A stretch of 64,000 nt of DNA from Streptomyces sp. GESEQ-35 (GCF_017948485.1 NZ_JAFFSX010000036.1:1-64000); one strand, 5' to 3'. Shown: positions 8,203 through 16,798, counted from the first letter of the stretch. A program made the numbers and translations. The notes: generated by a model from the letters alone, not told the origin.

Positions 8203-9074
8203 GGGGAGAAGGCGGGGCCACCTCCGCCGGCCGGCGTCCCGAGGGCGAGCACGAGGTCAAGGGGCATGTCTTCCGGGACGAGGGCGAGGTGCCGGGCGAC
8301 CAGGAACCGCCGCCGCCCGCACCGGCGGTGGCGAAGCGCCGGATCGGCTGGCAGAAGCTCACCTTCCTGCCGGCCGTCCTCGTCGCCGTACTGCTGGCCA
8401 CCTGGCTGTGGTTCGAGCAGGCCGACCTGGACCCCATCGCCGAGAACGCGCTGTCGGACGGCGTGGTGTCCAAACTGCTCTGGGAGCACATCCAACTCAC
8501 CGCGATCTCCACCTTCTTCGTGCTGATCATCGCGATCCCGCTGGGCATCCTGCTGACCCGCAAGACCTTCCGGAAGGCGACCCCGGTGGCGATGGCGTTC
8601 GCCAACATGGGCCAGGCGACACCCGCGATCGGCCTGCTCGCCCTGCTGGTGATCTGGCTGGGCATCGGCCGGAGAGCCGCCCTGATCGGCATGATCATCT
8701 ACGCCGTCCTGCCGGTGCTGTCGAACACGATCGCCGGCCTGAAGGCCAACGACCCGACCCTGCTGGAGGCGGCCCGCGGCATCGGCATGTCCCCGCTCGG
8801 CGTGCTCTCCCGGGTGGAGCTGCCGCTGGCGGTCCCGCTGATCCTGGCGGGCGTGCGGACGGCGCTCGTCCTCAACGTCGGTACGGCGACGCTGGCGACG
8901 TTCGGCGGGGGCGGCGGGCTGGGGGTCCTCATCACCACCGGCATCACCACCCAGCGGATGCCCGTGCTGATGCTGGGTTCGATCCTCACGGTCGCCCTCG
9001 CCCTGTTGGTCGACTGGCTGGCCTCGCTGGCCGAACTGCTGCTGCGGCCGCGGGGACTGGAGGTGGGGACATGA
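8199..9074 (+). CDS. ABC transporter permease, glycine betaine/choline (OpuCD-like)
   Basis: The 291-residue permease starts at GTG 8199 within a GTGA overlap with the ATPase gene. About 60 N-terminal residues are hydrophilic and charged, followed by a hydrophobic core with the same EAA-type loop as the first permease (EAARGIGMSPLGVLSRVELP). The long soluble N-terminus is unusual against the ~215-residue first permease. It overlaps the next gene by ATGA. It should form a heterodimer with the first permease. Confidence 0.88.
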   Translation: MRGEGGATSAGRRPEGEHEVKGHVFRDEGEVPGDQEPPPPAPAVAKRRIGWQKLTFLPAVLVAVLLATWLWFEQADLDPIAENALSDGVVSKLLWEHIQLTAISTFFVLIIAIPLGILLTRKTFRKATPVAMAFANMGQATPAIGLLALLVIWLGIGRRAALIGMIIYAVLPVLSNTIAGLKANDPTLLEAARGIGMSPLGVLSRVELPLAVPLILAGVRTALVLNVGTATLATFGGGGGLGVLITTGITTQRMPVLMLGSILTVALALLVDWLASLAELLLRPRGLEVGT

Positions 9075-10030
9075 GGCGGAAGTGTGCGGTGCTCGCCGCT
9101 TTGGTGTTGGTGACAGGCTGCGGTCTGACCAGCGGTTCCCCGATGGTGGACGACGTCCGTCCCGGCTCGATCGGACAGGGCGAGCCGCTCAAGGGCGCCG
9201 ATTTGACGGTGACGTCGAAGGAGTTCACCGAGCAGCTGATCCTCGGCGCGATCATGGGCATCGCCTTCGAGGCGGCCGGCGCCGAGGTGCTCGACCGCAC
9301 CGGCATCCAGGGCTCCATCGGCGCACGCGAGGCGGTCAAGAGCGGGGACGCGGACGGGATGTACGACTACACGGGCACCGCCTGGATCACCTACCTCGGC
9401 AACAGCGAGCCCATCCCCGACCCGGAGCAGCAGTGGCGGGCGGTGCGCGACGCGGACGCGAAGAACGGGCTGACCTGGCTGCCCCCGGCGTCGTTGAACA
9501 ACACCTACGCGCTCGCCATGAACCAGGCCAACTTCAAGAAGTACGGCACGAAGACCCTGTCCGACGTGGCCGCACTGTCGAAGTCCGATCCCGGCGCGGT
9601 GACGCTGTGCGTGGAGAGCGAGTTCGCCAACCGGGCGGACGGGTTGCCGGGGATGCAGAAGGCGTACGGCATGGACGTGGCCGCGGGCAACATCACGCAG
9701 ATGGACACCGGGATCATCTACACCCAGGCGGCGAAGGGGAGTTGCACGTACGGGGAGGTGTTCACCACCGACGGGCGCATCAAGTCGATGAACCTGGAGG
9801 TGATGGCGGACGACAAGAAGTTCTTCCCCAACTACAACGCGGCGCCCGAGATCAATACCAAGGCGCTGAAGAAGCACCCGGCCATCGCGGAGGTCCTCGA
9901 CCCGATCACCAAGCGGCTGAACAACGCGGTGGCGCAGGAGCTGAACGGCAAGGTGGATGTCGACGGGCAGGATCCGCATCAGGTGGCGTTGGACTGGCTG
10001 AAGGAGGAGGGGTTCGTGAAGGAGGGGTGA
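9071..10030 (+). CDS. Glycine betaine/choline-type substrate-binding lipoprotein (OpuCC-like)
   Basis: The 319-residue protein starts at ATG 9071 in an ATGA overlap. It opens with a lipoprotein signal peptide with lipobox LVTGC (Cys at residue 17). The mature part follows the OpuAC/ProX fold: TVTSKEFTEQLILGAIMG near the N-terminus, then DGMYDYTGTAW and a C-terminal helix pair. This family binds quaternary amines in an aromatic cage; the actual ligand is not readable here. It ends the operon; the DNA immediately downstream is a poly-G tract rather than a clear terminator. Confidence 0.9.
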   Translation: MRRKCAVLAALVLVTGCGLTSGSPMVDDVRPGSIGQGEPLKGADLTVTSKEFTEQLILGAIMGIAFEAAGAEVLDRTGIQGSIGAREAVKSGDADGMYDYTGTAWITYLGNSEPIPDPEQQWRAVRDADAKNGLTWLPPASLNNTYALAMNQANFKKYGTKTLSDVAALSKSDPGAVTLCVESEFANRADGLPGMQKAYGMDVAAGNITQMDTGIIYTQAAKGSCTYGEVFTTDGRIKSMNLEVMADDKKFFPNYNAAPEINTKALKKHPAIAEVLDPITKRLNNAVAQELNGKVDVDGQDPHQVALDWLKEEGFVKEG

Positions 10031-10089
10031 GGCGGGGGGCGGGGGGTGCGGGGCGGGGGGGGGGGGGGGGGTTTGGGGGGGGGGGGGGC
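10031..10089. other. Poly-G tract between opuC-like operon and S16 protease gene
   Basis: This gap between two converging genes is 59 bp and about nine-tenths G, with long uninterrupted runs at 10060-10070 and 10077-10088. A bidirectional terminator would be expected here, and none is visible. The tract could form a G-quadruplex, or the sequence could be unreliable. Confidence 0.6.
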
Positions 10090-10884
10090 TCAGCAGCTCG
10101 GTACCGAGCCCGTCCCTTTCTCCAGCGCCACCAGGGAACTGACCGCGCCCTTGAGGGTGGTCACCGGAATCAGCCGCAGCCCCTTGGGCAGCTCGGACTC
10201 GGCGTCACCGCATTCGTCCTTCGGCACGAGGAAGACGGTGGCGCCGTCCCGTCGCGCGGCCTGCGTCTTCAGGGCGACACCGCCGACGGCGCCGACCGTG
10301 CCGTCGGCGTCGATCGTCCCCGTGCCGGCGACGGTACGACCGCCGGTGAGTTCGCCGCCGCTGCCGTTGCCGTCGAGCTTGTCGATGATGCCGAGCGAGA
10401 AGAGGAGCCCGGCGCTGGGGCCGCCGACGTCGGCGAGCCTGAGCGTGACCTTGACGTTCTTGTCGCTGAGGTCGAGGTGGTTCAGCGCGGCTTCGGTCGC
10501 CGCGTCCTGGGACTCACGCATCTGCTCGGTGTTGTGCTGCTCGATCTCCTTGACGTTCTCGCCGCTCGGATAGACCGAGTCGCGCGGCATGACCGCCTTG
10601 TCCGTACGGAACCACGCATCGATCACATCGCCGAGCGAGACGTCGGTGTCCGGGTTGGTCGCCTCGATCGTCGTCATCCGCAGCTGCCCGCTCGTCTCCC
10701 GGGTCGGCACCCCGGAGATCGTGATCACCGGCGTCCCCCTGTTCTCCCCGAGCACGTCCGCCGTCAGCCCCGGCTGCGTCAGCGAAAACGGCAGCGGCGC
10801 GAACACCGCCGTCGCGATCAGACCGACAACGGGCAGAGCACAGGCGACCAGGGCCTGGGGGCGCGTGAGACGAGAGAGGAGCAC
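10090..10884 (-). CDS. YlbL-like S16 (Lon-type) serine protease without a PDZ domain
   Basis: The 264-residue protein begins with one membrane anchor (residues about 9-30) followed by the YlbL N-terminal region (TPVITISG, LRMTTIEAT, VYPSGENVKEIEQHN). The S16 protease domain comes directly after, with the catalytic serine in VGGPSAGLLFSLGIIDKL and the catalytic lysine in GAVGGVALKTQAA, so the Ser-Lys dyad is intact. Actinobacterial YlbL proteins are usually about 350 residues and carry a PDZ domain between these parts; here the PDZ is absent. The target is unknown; the domain would face outside the membrane. GTG at 10884 is the only plausible start and has a weak ribosome site. Confidence 0.8.
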   Translation of the reverse strand: MLLSRLTRPQALVACALPVVGLIATAVFAPLPFSLTQPGLTADVLGENRGTPVITISGVPTRETSGQLRMTTIEATNPDTDVSLGDVIDAWFRTDKAVMPRDSVYPSGENVKEIEQHNTEQMRESQDAATEAALNHLDLSDKNVKVTLRLADVGGPSAGLLFSLGIIDKLDGNGSGGELTGGRTVAGTGTIDADGTVGAVGGVALKTQAARRDGATVFLVPKDECGDAESELPKGLRLIPVTTLKGAVSSLVALEKGTGSVPSC

Positions 10885-11011
10885 GGGGTCAATCTAACGG
10901 GCGGCGTTCGGGCCGATGGCCGCGGGCAGCACGGACGGGGCCTCAACGGGGAACAGCACGCACATCGCCGTGCCGACGAGCACCACGCACGCGCCCGTGG
11001 CTGCGGGTACC

Positions 11012-11195
11012 ACGCAGGCGGCCGTAGCTGCGGACGCCAGGCGTGCGGCAAGGCTGCCGGCGCCACGCACGCGCCCGTACTGCGGGCACCGCGCTGCGGC
11101 GGTAGCTGCGAAGGCTACCCACGCCGCCGTAGCTGCGGGCGTTCCGCGCCGCCATAGCTGCGAGCGCTGCCACGCCGCCACAGCTGCGGGCAGTC
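11012..11195. repeat. Degenerate ~26-bp tandem repeats with core GCCGTAGCTGCGGGC
   Basis: The core TAGCTGCG or CAGCTGCG recurs at 11103, 11130, 11155 and 11181 (spacings 27, 25, 26), with weaker copies upstream near 11012 and 11030. No gene is supported in this part of the 600-bp gap. Confidence 0.6.
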
Positions 11196-11224
11196 GTGCC
11201 GCCTGGGGCGGCACGGGTGGGCGC

Positions 11225-11490
11225 AGGCGGCACCCCGCCAGCGCCGGGCTGCGCGACCCACCCCACGCCGGCACCAACCCGCGGCACCCCTCGACGCCGG
11301 GCTGCGCAACCCACCCCCGGCCGGCACCAACCCGCGGCACCCCGCAAGCGCCGGACCGCACAACCCACGCCCCGGCCAGCCCCAACCCGCCGCACCCCGC
11401 AAGCGCCGGACCGCACAACCCACGCCCCGGCCGGCCCCAACCCGCCACACCCCGCAAGCGCCGGACCCCACAACCCACGCCCCAGCTCAC
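11225..11490. repeat. Five-copy 53-55 bp tandem repeat
   Basis: Units align on GCCGG at 11243, 11296, 11350, 11405 and 11460, with the last three 55 bp apart and nearly identical (core GCGCCGGACCGCACAACCCA). The first two copies are more diverged. The array ends a few bases before the iclR stop. Long open frames across it are by-products of the repeat. Confidence 0.8.
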
Positions 11491-11491
11491 G

Positions 11492-12133
11492 TCAGCGCAG
11501 CGCCTCCGCAACCTCCCGCGCCGCGTCCACCACCCTCGGCCCCACCCGCTCCGGCACCGCATCCGCCAGCATCACGACCCCCACACTCCCCTCGACCCCG
11601 GTCACGCCGATCAACGGCGCCGCGGCCCCACTCGCCCCCGCCTCCAACTCCCCATGCGTCAGGGTGTACCCCGGCTCCCCCACCGTCCGCTGCCGCGCGG
11701 AGAGGATCGCCTTCCCCGCGGCCCCCCGGTCCAGCGGATGCCGAAACCCCGCCCGATACGCCACGTGATAGTCGGTCCACGTCGGCTCGACGACCGCCAC
11801 GGCCAACGCATCCGCCCCGTCCACCAGCGTGAGATGCGCGGTCGCCCCTATGTCCTCGGCGAGCGACCGCAGAGCGGGCAACGCCGCCTCGCGCACCAAC
11901 GGATGCACCTGACGGCCCAACCGCAGCACCCCGAGCCCGACCCGGGCACGTCCGCCCAGGTCACGTCGTACGAGTGCATGCTGCTCAAGCGTGGCGAGCA
12001 ACCGGTACACAACGGTCCGGTTCACGCCCAGTTTGTTGGAAAGCTCGGTGACGGTCAGCCCGTGGTCCGTATCGGCCAGCAGCTTGAGGACACGCAGTCC
12101 CCGGTCGAGCGTCTGAGAGGTCTCCGCGGTCAC
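11492..12133 (-). CDS. IclR family transcriptional regulator
   Basis: The 213-residue protein has an N-terminal winged helix-turn-helix (LTVTELSNKLGVNRTVVYRL) and a C-terminal effector domain with the IclR-type YRAGFRHPLDRGAAGKAIL segment. GTG at 12133 was chosen because a consensus AAGGAG ends 8 bases upstream; a GTG at 12142 overlaps that ribosome site and is less likely. The C-terminal effector domain is slightly short. The regulated genes are not evident: the gene lies between a repeat region and a helicase. A GGGTAAA/TTTACCC inverted repeat about 260 bp upstream may be an operator. Confidence 0.85.
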   Translation of the reverse strand: MTAETSQTLDRGLRVLKLLADTDHGLTVTELSNKLGVNRTVVYRLLATLEQHALVRRDLGGRARVGLGVLRLGRQVHPLVREAALPALRSLAEDIGATAHLTLVDGADALAVAVVEPTWTDYHVAYRAGFRHPLDRGAAGKAILSARQRTVGEPGYTLTHGELEAGASGAAAPLIGVTGVEGSVGVVMLADAVPERVGPRVVDAAREVAEALR

Positions 12134-12510
12134 GACGCCCACTCCTTAGTGGTGAGGTCGACGGCCTCGCGGCGGATGCGTCACCGAGTCCCGTCAGTGA
12201 CGCGCTTCAGAGGCCGCCGATCGGTCGGCGGCCCGGCCTTCCGGACCGCGTCGCTTCACGGCTGCGCTCCGCGGCGGCGCTGCCACGGGGCGTGTGCGTA
12301 GCGGGACAGTAGCGAAGGCGGTTCGCTGAGCGGAAGGCTCCGTCCAGAATCCGGTCAGCGGCCGGTACGGACCACTCCCCTTTGCCTGGATGGGTAAAGG
12401 CATTTACCCCGACATGTACGACGCCCACCACGCGCCGTGCACCACACCCGCACACAGCGCACACGCCCCAGGTCACGCGCCCCCGTGCGGATGGATCGAC
12501 GGGACGGACG
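12134..12510. promoter_or_regulatory. Intergenic region upstream of iclR
   Basis: The 377 bp hold three inverted repeats: GCGTCAC/GTGACGC (12178-12203), the 9-bp hairpin GGCCGCCGA-TCGG-TCGGCGGCC (12212-12233), which may terminate the helicase transcript, and GGGTAAA-GGCA-TTTACCC (12392-12409). I see no gene. Confidence 0.5.
12392..12409. promoter_or_regulatory. Inverted repeat GGGTAAA-GGCA-TTTACCC
   Basis: Perfect 7-bp arms around a 4-bp spacer, AT-rich against its surroundings. This is typical of a dimeric regulator site. The binding protein is unknown; the iclR gene downstream is the nearest candidate. Confidence 0.45.
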
Positions 12511-14313
12511 TCACTTCATCCGCGTGGCCCACTCCTGCACCTTGGCGATCCGCTGCCGCAGCTGCCCCACCGTCGCCTCCGCGCTCGGCGGGCCGCCGCA
12601 CACGCGCCGCAGTTCGGTGTGGATGACGCCGTGCGGCTTGCCGCTCTGGTGGACGTACGCACTCACCATCGTGTTGAGCTGCTTGCGCAGCTCCATCATC
12701 TCCTTGTGACTGACCACCGGCCGCCGCTCGGCGGGCAGTTCGAGCAGGTCGGCCTCCTCGTCCGGCTTCTTGCGGCTGTGCGCGATCTGCCGGGCCTGCC
12801 GCTTCTGGAGCAGCATTTGCACCTGGTCGGGCTCCAACAGCCCAGGAATTCCGAGGTAGTCCTGCTCCTCCTCGCTCCCCGGGTGGGCCTGCATGCCGAA
12901 CTCGGCGCCGTCGTACAGCACCCGGTCGAAGACGGCCTCGGACTCCAGCGCCTCGAAGGCGAACTGCTCCTGCTCGCCGGTGTCCTCGTCCTGCTGCTGC
13001 TCGGCCTCCTGGAGGAGCTTGTCCTCCTCGGCGTACGGGTCCTCCTCGCCCTCCTTCTTGGGCTTGTCGAGGGCGTGGTCGCGCTCGACCTCCATCTCGT
13101 TGGCGAAGGTGAGGAGGTCAGGGACCGTCGGCAGGAAGACGGAAGCCGTCTCCCCGCGCCGCCGGGACCGTACGAAACGGCCGACGGCCTGCGCGAAGAA
13201 GAGCGGCGTGGAGATGGTCGTGGCGTAGACCCCGACCGCGAGCCGCGGCACGTCGACGCCTTCCGACACCATCCGCACCGCGACCATCCAGCGGTCGTCA
13301 CCGGCGCTGAACTCGTCGATCCGGTTGGACGCGCCGGCGTCGTCGGACAGGACGACCGTCGCCTTCGTGCCCGTGATCTCACGGATGAGCTTGGCGTACG
13401 CACGCGCCGAGTCCTGGTCGGACGCGATGACGAGCGCACCCGCGTCCGGGATCCCCTTCCGGACCTCGGTCAGCCGCTGGTCGGCGGCGCGCAGCACGCT
13501 CGGCATCCACTCGCCGCCCGCATCGAGTGCGGTACGCCAGGCCTGGCTGACGGCGTCCTTGGTCATCGGCTCGCCGAGCCGGGCGGCGATCTCGTCACCG
13601 GCCTTCGTACGCCACCGCATGTTCCCGCTGTAGGACAGGAAGATGACGGGCCGGACGACGCCGTCGGAGAGCGCGGACCCGTACCCGTACGTGTAGTCGG
13701 CGGCCGAGCGCCGGATGCCGTCGTTGCCCTCTTCGTAGGCCACGAACGGAATGGGGTTGGTGTCGGACCGGAACGGCGTACCGGTGAGCGCGAGCCGGCG
13801 CGTGGCCGGCTCGAAGGCCTCCAGGCACGCCTCGCCCCAGGACTTGGAGTCACCGGCGTGATGGATCTCGTCGAGGATGACGAGGGTCTTGCGCTGCTCG
13901 ACGCGGTTGCGGTGCAGCATGGGCCGCACGCCGACACCGGCGTACGTGACCGCGACCCCCTGGTAGTCCTTGCCGAGCGGCCCGGCGCTGTACTCGGGGT
14001 CGAGCTTGATCCCGATACGCGCCGCGGCCTCCGCCCACTGCTTCTTCAGATGCTCGGTCGGCGCGACGACGGTCACCTGCTGCACGACGTGGTGATGCAG
14101 CAGCCAGGACGCCAGCGTCAGCGCGAACGTCGTCTTCCCGGCGCCGGGCGTGGCCACGGCCAGGAAGTCACGCGGCTGCTCCTGGATGTACCTCTCCATG
14201 GCCCCTTGCTGCCAGGCACGCAGCTTGCTGGCGGTACCCCAGGGGGCGCGGCCGGGGAACGCGGGTGACAGGTGATGCGACGACGAGGAGCTGGCGGCGG
14301 CGGTGGTAGTCAC
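12511..14313 (-). CDS. Superfamily 2 DEAD/DEAH-type helicase
   Basis: The 600-residue protein carries SF2 helicase motifs: Walker A ATPGAGKTTF (residues about 37-46), DEIH in LVILDEIHHAGDSK, motif III ALTGTPFRSD, and motif VI AVGRFVRSRRRGE. Between residues about 390 and 450 is an acidic, Glu/Gln-rich stretch. The order resembles restriction-type or RadD-like SF2 translocases, but no nuclease domain is seen and the stand-alone gene is widely conserved in Streptomyces (recalled). GTG at 14313 gives MTTTAAASSSSS; GTG at 14364 is in frame with no better ribosome site. Role in DNA repair or RNA metabolism is unknown. Confidence 0.82.
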   Translation of the reverse strand: MTTTAAASSSSSHHLSPAFPGRAPWGTASKLRAWQQGAMERYIQEQPRDFLAVATPGAGKTTFALTLASWLLHHHVVQQVTVVAPTEHLKKQWAEAAARIGIKLDPEYSAGPLGKDYQGVAVTYAGVGVRPMLHRNRVEQRKTLVILDEIHHAGDSKSWGEACLEAFEPATRRLALTGTPFRSDTNPIPFVAYEEGNDGIRRSAADYTYGYGSALSDGVVRPVIFLSYSGNMRWRTKAGDEIAARLGEPMTKDAVSQAWRTALDAGGEWMPSVLRAADQRLTEVRKGIPDAGALVIASDQDSARAYAKLIREITGTKATVVLSDDAGASNRIDEFSAGDDRWMVAVRMVSEGVDVPRLAVGVYATTISTPLFFAQAVGRFVRSRRRGETASVFLPTVPDLLTFANEMEVERDHALDKPKKEGEEDPYAEEDKLLQEAEQQQDEDTGEQEQFAFEALESEAVFDRVLYDGAEFGMQAHPGSEEEQDYLGIPGLLEPDQVQMLLQKRQARQIAHSRKKPDEEADLLELPAERRPVVSHKEMMELRKQLNTMVSAYVHQSGKPHGVIHTELRRVCGGPPSAEATVGQLRQRIAKVQEWATRMK

Positions 14314-14447
14314 GGTCTCCGTTGTTCGGTCGAGCGGCTCGGCTGGGTATGACAACCGGGCCACCCTACCGGCGCCGGGTTTCCGTCAACGGGCGGACTG
14401 TGCCGGGGCACCCATGGATGGGACTGAGGTCACAGTGGCACTTGGGA

Positions 14448-14816
14448 TCAGCGTGCGAAGCGCGGCAGCTGAGCCGCGATCTTCGGTACGTCCAATGCCC
14501 CCTGACAGACGTCGAGCACAAACGCCTCGGCCTCGTCCACGTCGAAGTCGGCGTCGAGGGGGTGCCCGTTCATGTGCAGGAAGACCCAGGTCGCGTACCA
14601 GGCGATGCGCTTGTTCCCGTCGACGAGGGCGTAGTTGCGGGCGAGCGACTCCATCAGTGCCGCGGCCTTCTGCCAGACGTCGGGATACGCGTCCTGTCCG
14701 AACACGCTGGACTGGGGGCGGGCCAATGCCGAGTCCAGGAGCCCGTAGTCACGCACCTCGTCCGCCCCGAGCCGCTTCGCAAGGTTCAGCAGCTCGGGCA
14801 GCGTGAGGTAGTGCAT
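14448..14816 (-). CDS. Doc/Fic family toxin with altered Fic motif
   Basis: The 122-residue protein resembles death-on-curing toxins: an N-terminal YLTLPELLNLAKRLG helix, a DYGLLDSALARPQSSVFGQDAYPD segment split over residues 24-48, and a Fic core with DGNKRIAWYATWVFLHMNG. Doc phosphorylates EF-Tu to stop translation. In Doc and Fic enzymes the motif begins with a catalytic His (HxFx(D/N)(A/G)NKR); here that position is Tyr (NYALVDGNKR), so activity is doubtful or altered. The gene starts at the ATG at 14816, sharing one base with the stop of the upstream antitoxin gene, so the pair is co-translated. Confidence 0.85.
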   Translation of the reverse strand: MHYLTLPELLNLAKRLGADEVRDYGLLDSALARPQSSVFGQDAYPDVWQKAAALMESLARNYALVDGNKRIAWYATWVFLHMNGHPLDADFDVDEAEAFVLDVCQGALDVPKIAAQLPRFAR

Positions 14817-15013
14817 CAGGCGAGCCTCCGGTTCAGCTCGGCACTGGCCTTCAGCACGTGCTCGGCCGCCTCGTTGAACAGGCGCGAGTGCTCGTTTATG
14901 GCCGCGATCACGGCGTCATGCGCGAAGGCCTGCATGCTGCGCCCTTCCGATGCCGCACGCTCGCGCAGTGCGTCGAGCTCGTCGTCCGTAAATCGCAGGT
15001 TCAATCCAGCCAT
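14816..15013 (-). CDS. Ribbon-helix-helix (CopG/Arc-type) antitoxin
   Basis: The 65-residue protein begins with a ribbon-helix-helix pattern (LNLRFTDDELDALRERAASE), expected to dimerise on DNA, followed by a helical tail (LFNEAAEHVLKASAELNRRL) likely to bind the toxin. It comes first in the operon, with the Doc-type toxin directly behind it and a one-base overlap. Together they form a type II toxin-antitoxin module that should autorepress. Starts at ATG 15013. Confidence 0.85.
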   Translation of the reverse strand: MAGLNLRFTDDELDALRERAASEGRSMQAFAHDAVIAAINEHSRLFNEAAEHVLKASAELNRRLA

Positions 15014-15045
15014 GCTTCGATGGTACTACGCGGTACCACTCGGTG

Positions 15046-16611
15046 TCAGCGCGCAGCGACTCGCAGCCGAGTCGTCACCCACGCCCCCACCAACGCCACC
15101 CCCGCCATCGGCAGGAACACCACGGCGAACGCGGCCGGATGCGAACCCGAGCCCGCCGCCCCCGTCGCCGTATGCGCCACCGTGCCGCCACCCAGCGCCG
15201 CGAAGGCCGCGCCGCCCGCCGCGAGGAGGAGGACGTTGGAGAGGCCGTCGGAGATCTGGAGGGCGGCGGAGTTGGTACCGGCCTCCTCGGGGGCGGAGAG
15301 CTTGAGGAGCAGCACGCTGGTGGAGGAGATCACCAGGCCCATGCCGAAGCAGCCCACGCCCCACGCGACGGCGACGGTCCAGGCCGGCACCGCCTCGATC
15401 AGCACGCTCGGCGCGGCGGCGATCGCGGCAGCCACCAGCACCATCCCGAGCGTCATCAGCCGTTCCCGGTACGGCGCCACCCGCGCCCGCGACTGCACCC
15501 ACGAACCCAGCGCCCACGTCCCCCCGCCCGCCGCGAGCGAGAACCCGGCCAACGTCGGCGACAACCCCCGCTGGGTGACCAGCATCAGCGGCACAAAGGA
15601 CTCGGCGGCGATGAAGGAGCCCGCGGCGACTCCGCGCAACAACACGACGGACGGCAGACCACGGGCGGCCCGGTACGTACCGCGCGGCAGCAGCCCGAGC
15701 GCAGCCGGCACCAGCAGCGCCGCCCCCACCACACCGGGGACCAGCGAGACCCACCGCAGATCCTGAGCGGCGTACTGAAGAAGCCCCGCACCGAGGGAGA
15801 TCCCGAGGGCGAGCCGGATACGGCGACGATCGAAGGACGACTTACGTGCAGGGCCGCCGGCTCCCTTCTGCGGAGGGGAGGCCTGGCGTGCAGGGCCGGC
15901 GCCTCCCTCCCCCGGAGTGGAGGCCAGGCGGACCGGCGCGGGCTCCCCGTCCACTGCCCCATCCACCGGACCCGCCGCCCGGCGCCGTATCTGCGGCAGC
16001 GCGAGCGCCAGCGGGAACACGACGAGTGCCGGGATGCCGACAAAGACCCAGCGCCAGCCGAGGTGTTCGGTCACCGCGCCCGACGCGAGCGGGCCGACGA
16101 CGGACGGCACGACCCAGCTCGCCGCGAACGCCGCCATGATCGCCGGTTGCAGCCGCCCCGGGTAGGCGCGGCCGACGACGACGTACAGCGCGACGATCAC
16201 CAACCCGCCGCCGAACCCCTGGACGGCCCGCCCCAGGATGAACAGCCACATCGCGCCTGCCGTGCCGGACAGCAGCAGGCCGGCCGCGAAGGCTGCGATG
16301 CCCGTGGTCAACGCCCCGAGCGGGCCGCGTCGGTCCGACCACTGACCGGAGAGCACCATTCCGAGCAGGCTCGTCGTGAAGTACCCGGAGAACGCGAACG
16401 CGTACAGCGACACCCCGTCCAGCTCCCGCGCCGCGACCGGCATCGCCGTGCCGACGGCGGTCGCCTCGAAGGCGATCAGCAGCACGACCGAGACGATGCC
16501 GATGCTGAGCGCGCGGTAGCCACGGCTCAGGACGGTCTCGTCGCGCTCGGCGACCGAAGGGGAATCGGTGAGGTCCGCGACACCGGTGTCGCGAGGTTCG
16601 AGGACGGCCAT
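15046..16611 (-). CDS. MFS transporter (drug-efflux type)
   Basis: The 521-residue protein has about 12-14 membrane segments and the MFS motif A region (MVLSGQWSDRRGPLG, residues about 82-96). Its best general match by eye is the drug:H+ antiporter group; no substrate can be assigned. A hydrophilic insert at residues about 205-258 contains a 14-residue tandem duplication (GPARQASPP / GPARKSS) encoded by a 42-bp direct repeat. ATG at 16611 (MAVLEPRDTG) was chosen; GTG at 16632 is possible. The gene ends 32 bp beyond the antitoxin start, same strand. Confidence 0.85.
   Translation of the reverse strand: MAVLEPRDTGVADLTDSPSVAERDETVLSRGYRALSIGIVSVVLLIAFEATAVGTAMPVAARELDGVSLYAFAFSGYFTTSLLGMVLSGQWSDRRGPLGALTTGIAAFAAGLLLSGTAGAMWLFILGRAVQGFGGGLVIVALYVVVGRAYPGRLQPAIMAAFAASWVVPSVVGPLASGAVTEHLGWRWVFVGIPALVVFPLALALPQIRRRAAGPVDGAVDGEPAPVRLASTPGEGGAGPARQASPPQKGAGGPARKSSFDRRRIRLALGISLGAGLLQYAAQDLRWVSLVPGVVGAALLVPAALGLLPRGTYRAARGLPSVVLLRGVAAGSFIAAESFVPLMLVTQRGLSPTLAGFSLAAGGGTWALGSWVQSRARVAPYRERLMTLGMVLVAAAIAAAPSVLIEAVPAWTVAVAWGVGCFGMGLVISSTSVLLLKLSAPEEAGTNSAALQISDGLSNVLLLAAGGAAFAALGGGTVAHTATGAAGSGSHPAAFAVVFLPMAGVALVGAWVTTRLRVAAR
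15846..15929. repeat. 42-bp tandem duplication inside the MFS gene
   Basis: GTGCAGGGCCG recurs at 15846 and 15888, and the two 42-bp units stay similar throughout. The length is a multiple of three, so it adds 14 residues to the central loop without breaking the frame. Confidence 0.7.
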
Positions 16612-16798
16612 GGTCGCCAGCGTAAGGGCCACAACCCGCTTTGACCCCTGTCGGGAGAACGGACCCACCTAGACCCTTGGTCGTACGACCGCCCCACTCA
16701 CCCCCGCTTCATGAACGCCGTATGGCAGTCCCATTGCAGCACCCCCACTCCCCTTGAGCCCCTCCCCGACCGCGCCCTACGGTCAGTGCACGAAGCAA

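Noticed and set aside
11225..11490. Possible CRISPR array
   Set aside because: Units run directly head to tail with no unique spacers of constant length, and no cas genes are present.
10894..11562. Long open frames on both strands through the repeat region
   Set aside because: The peptides are Gly/Arg/Pro-rich repeats produced by the tandem DNA units and lack any family pattern or sensible start.
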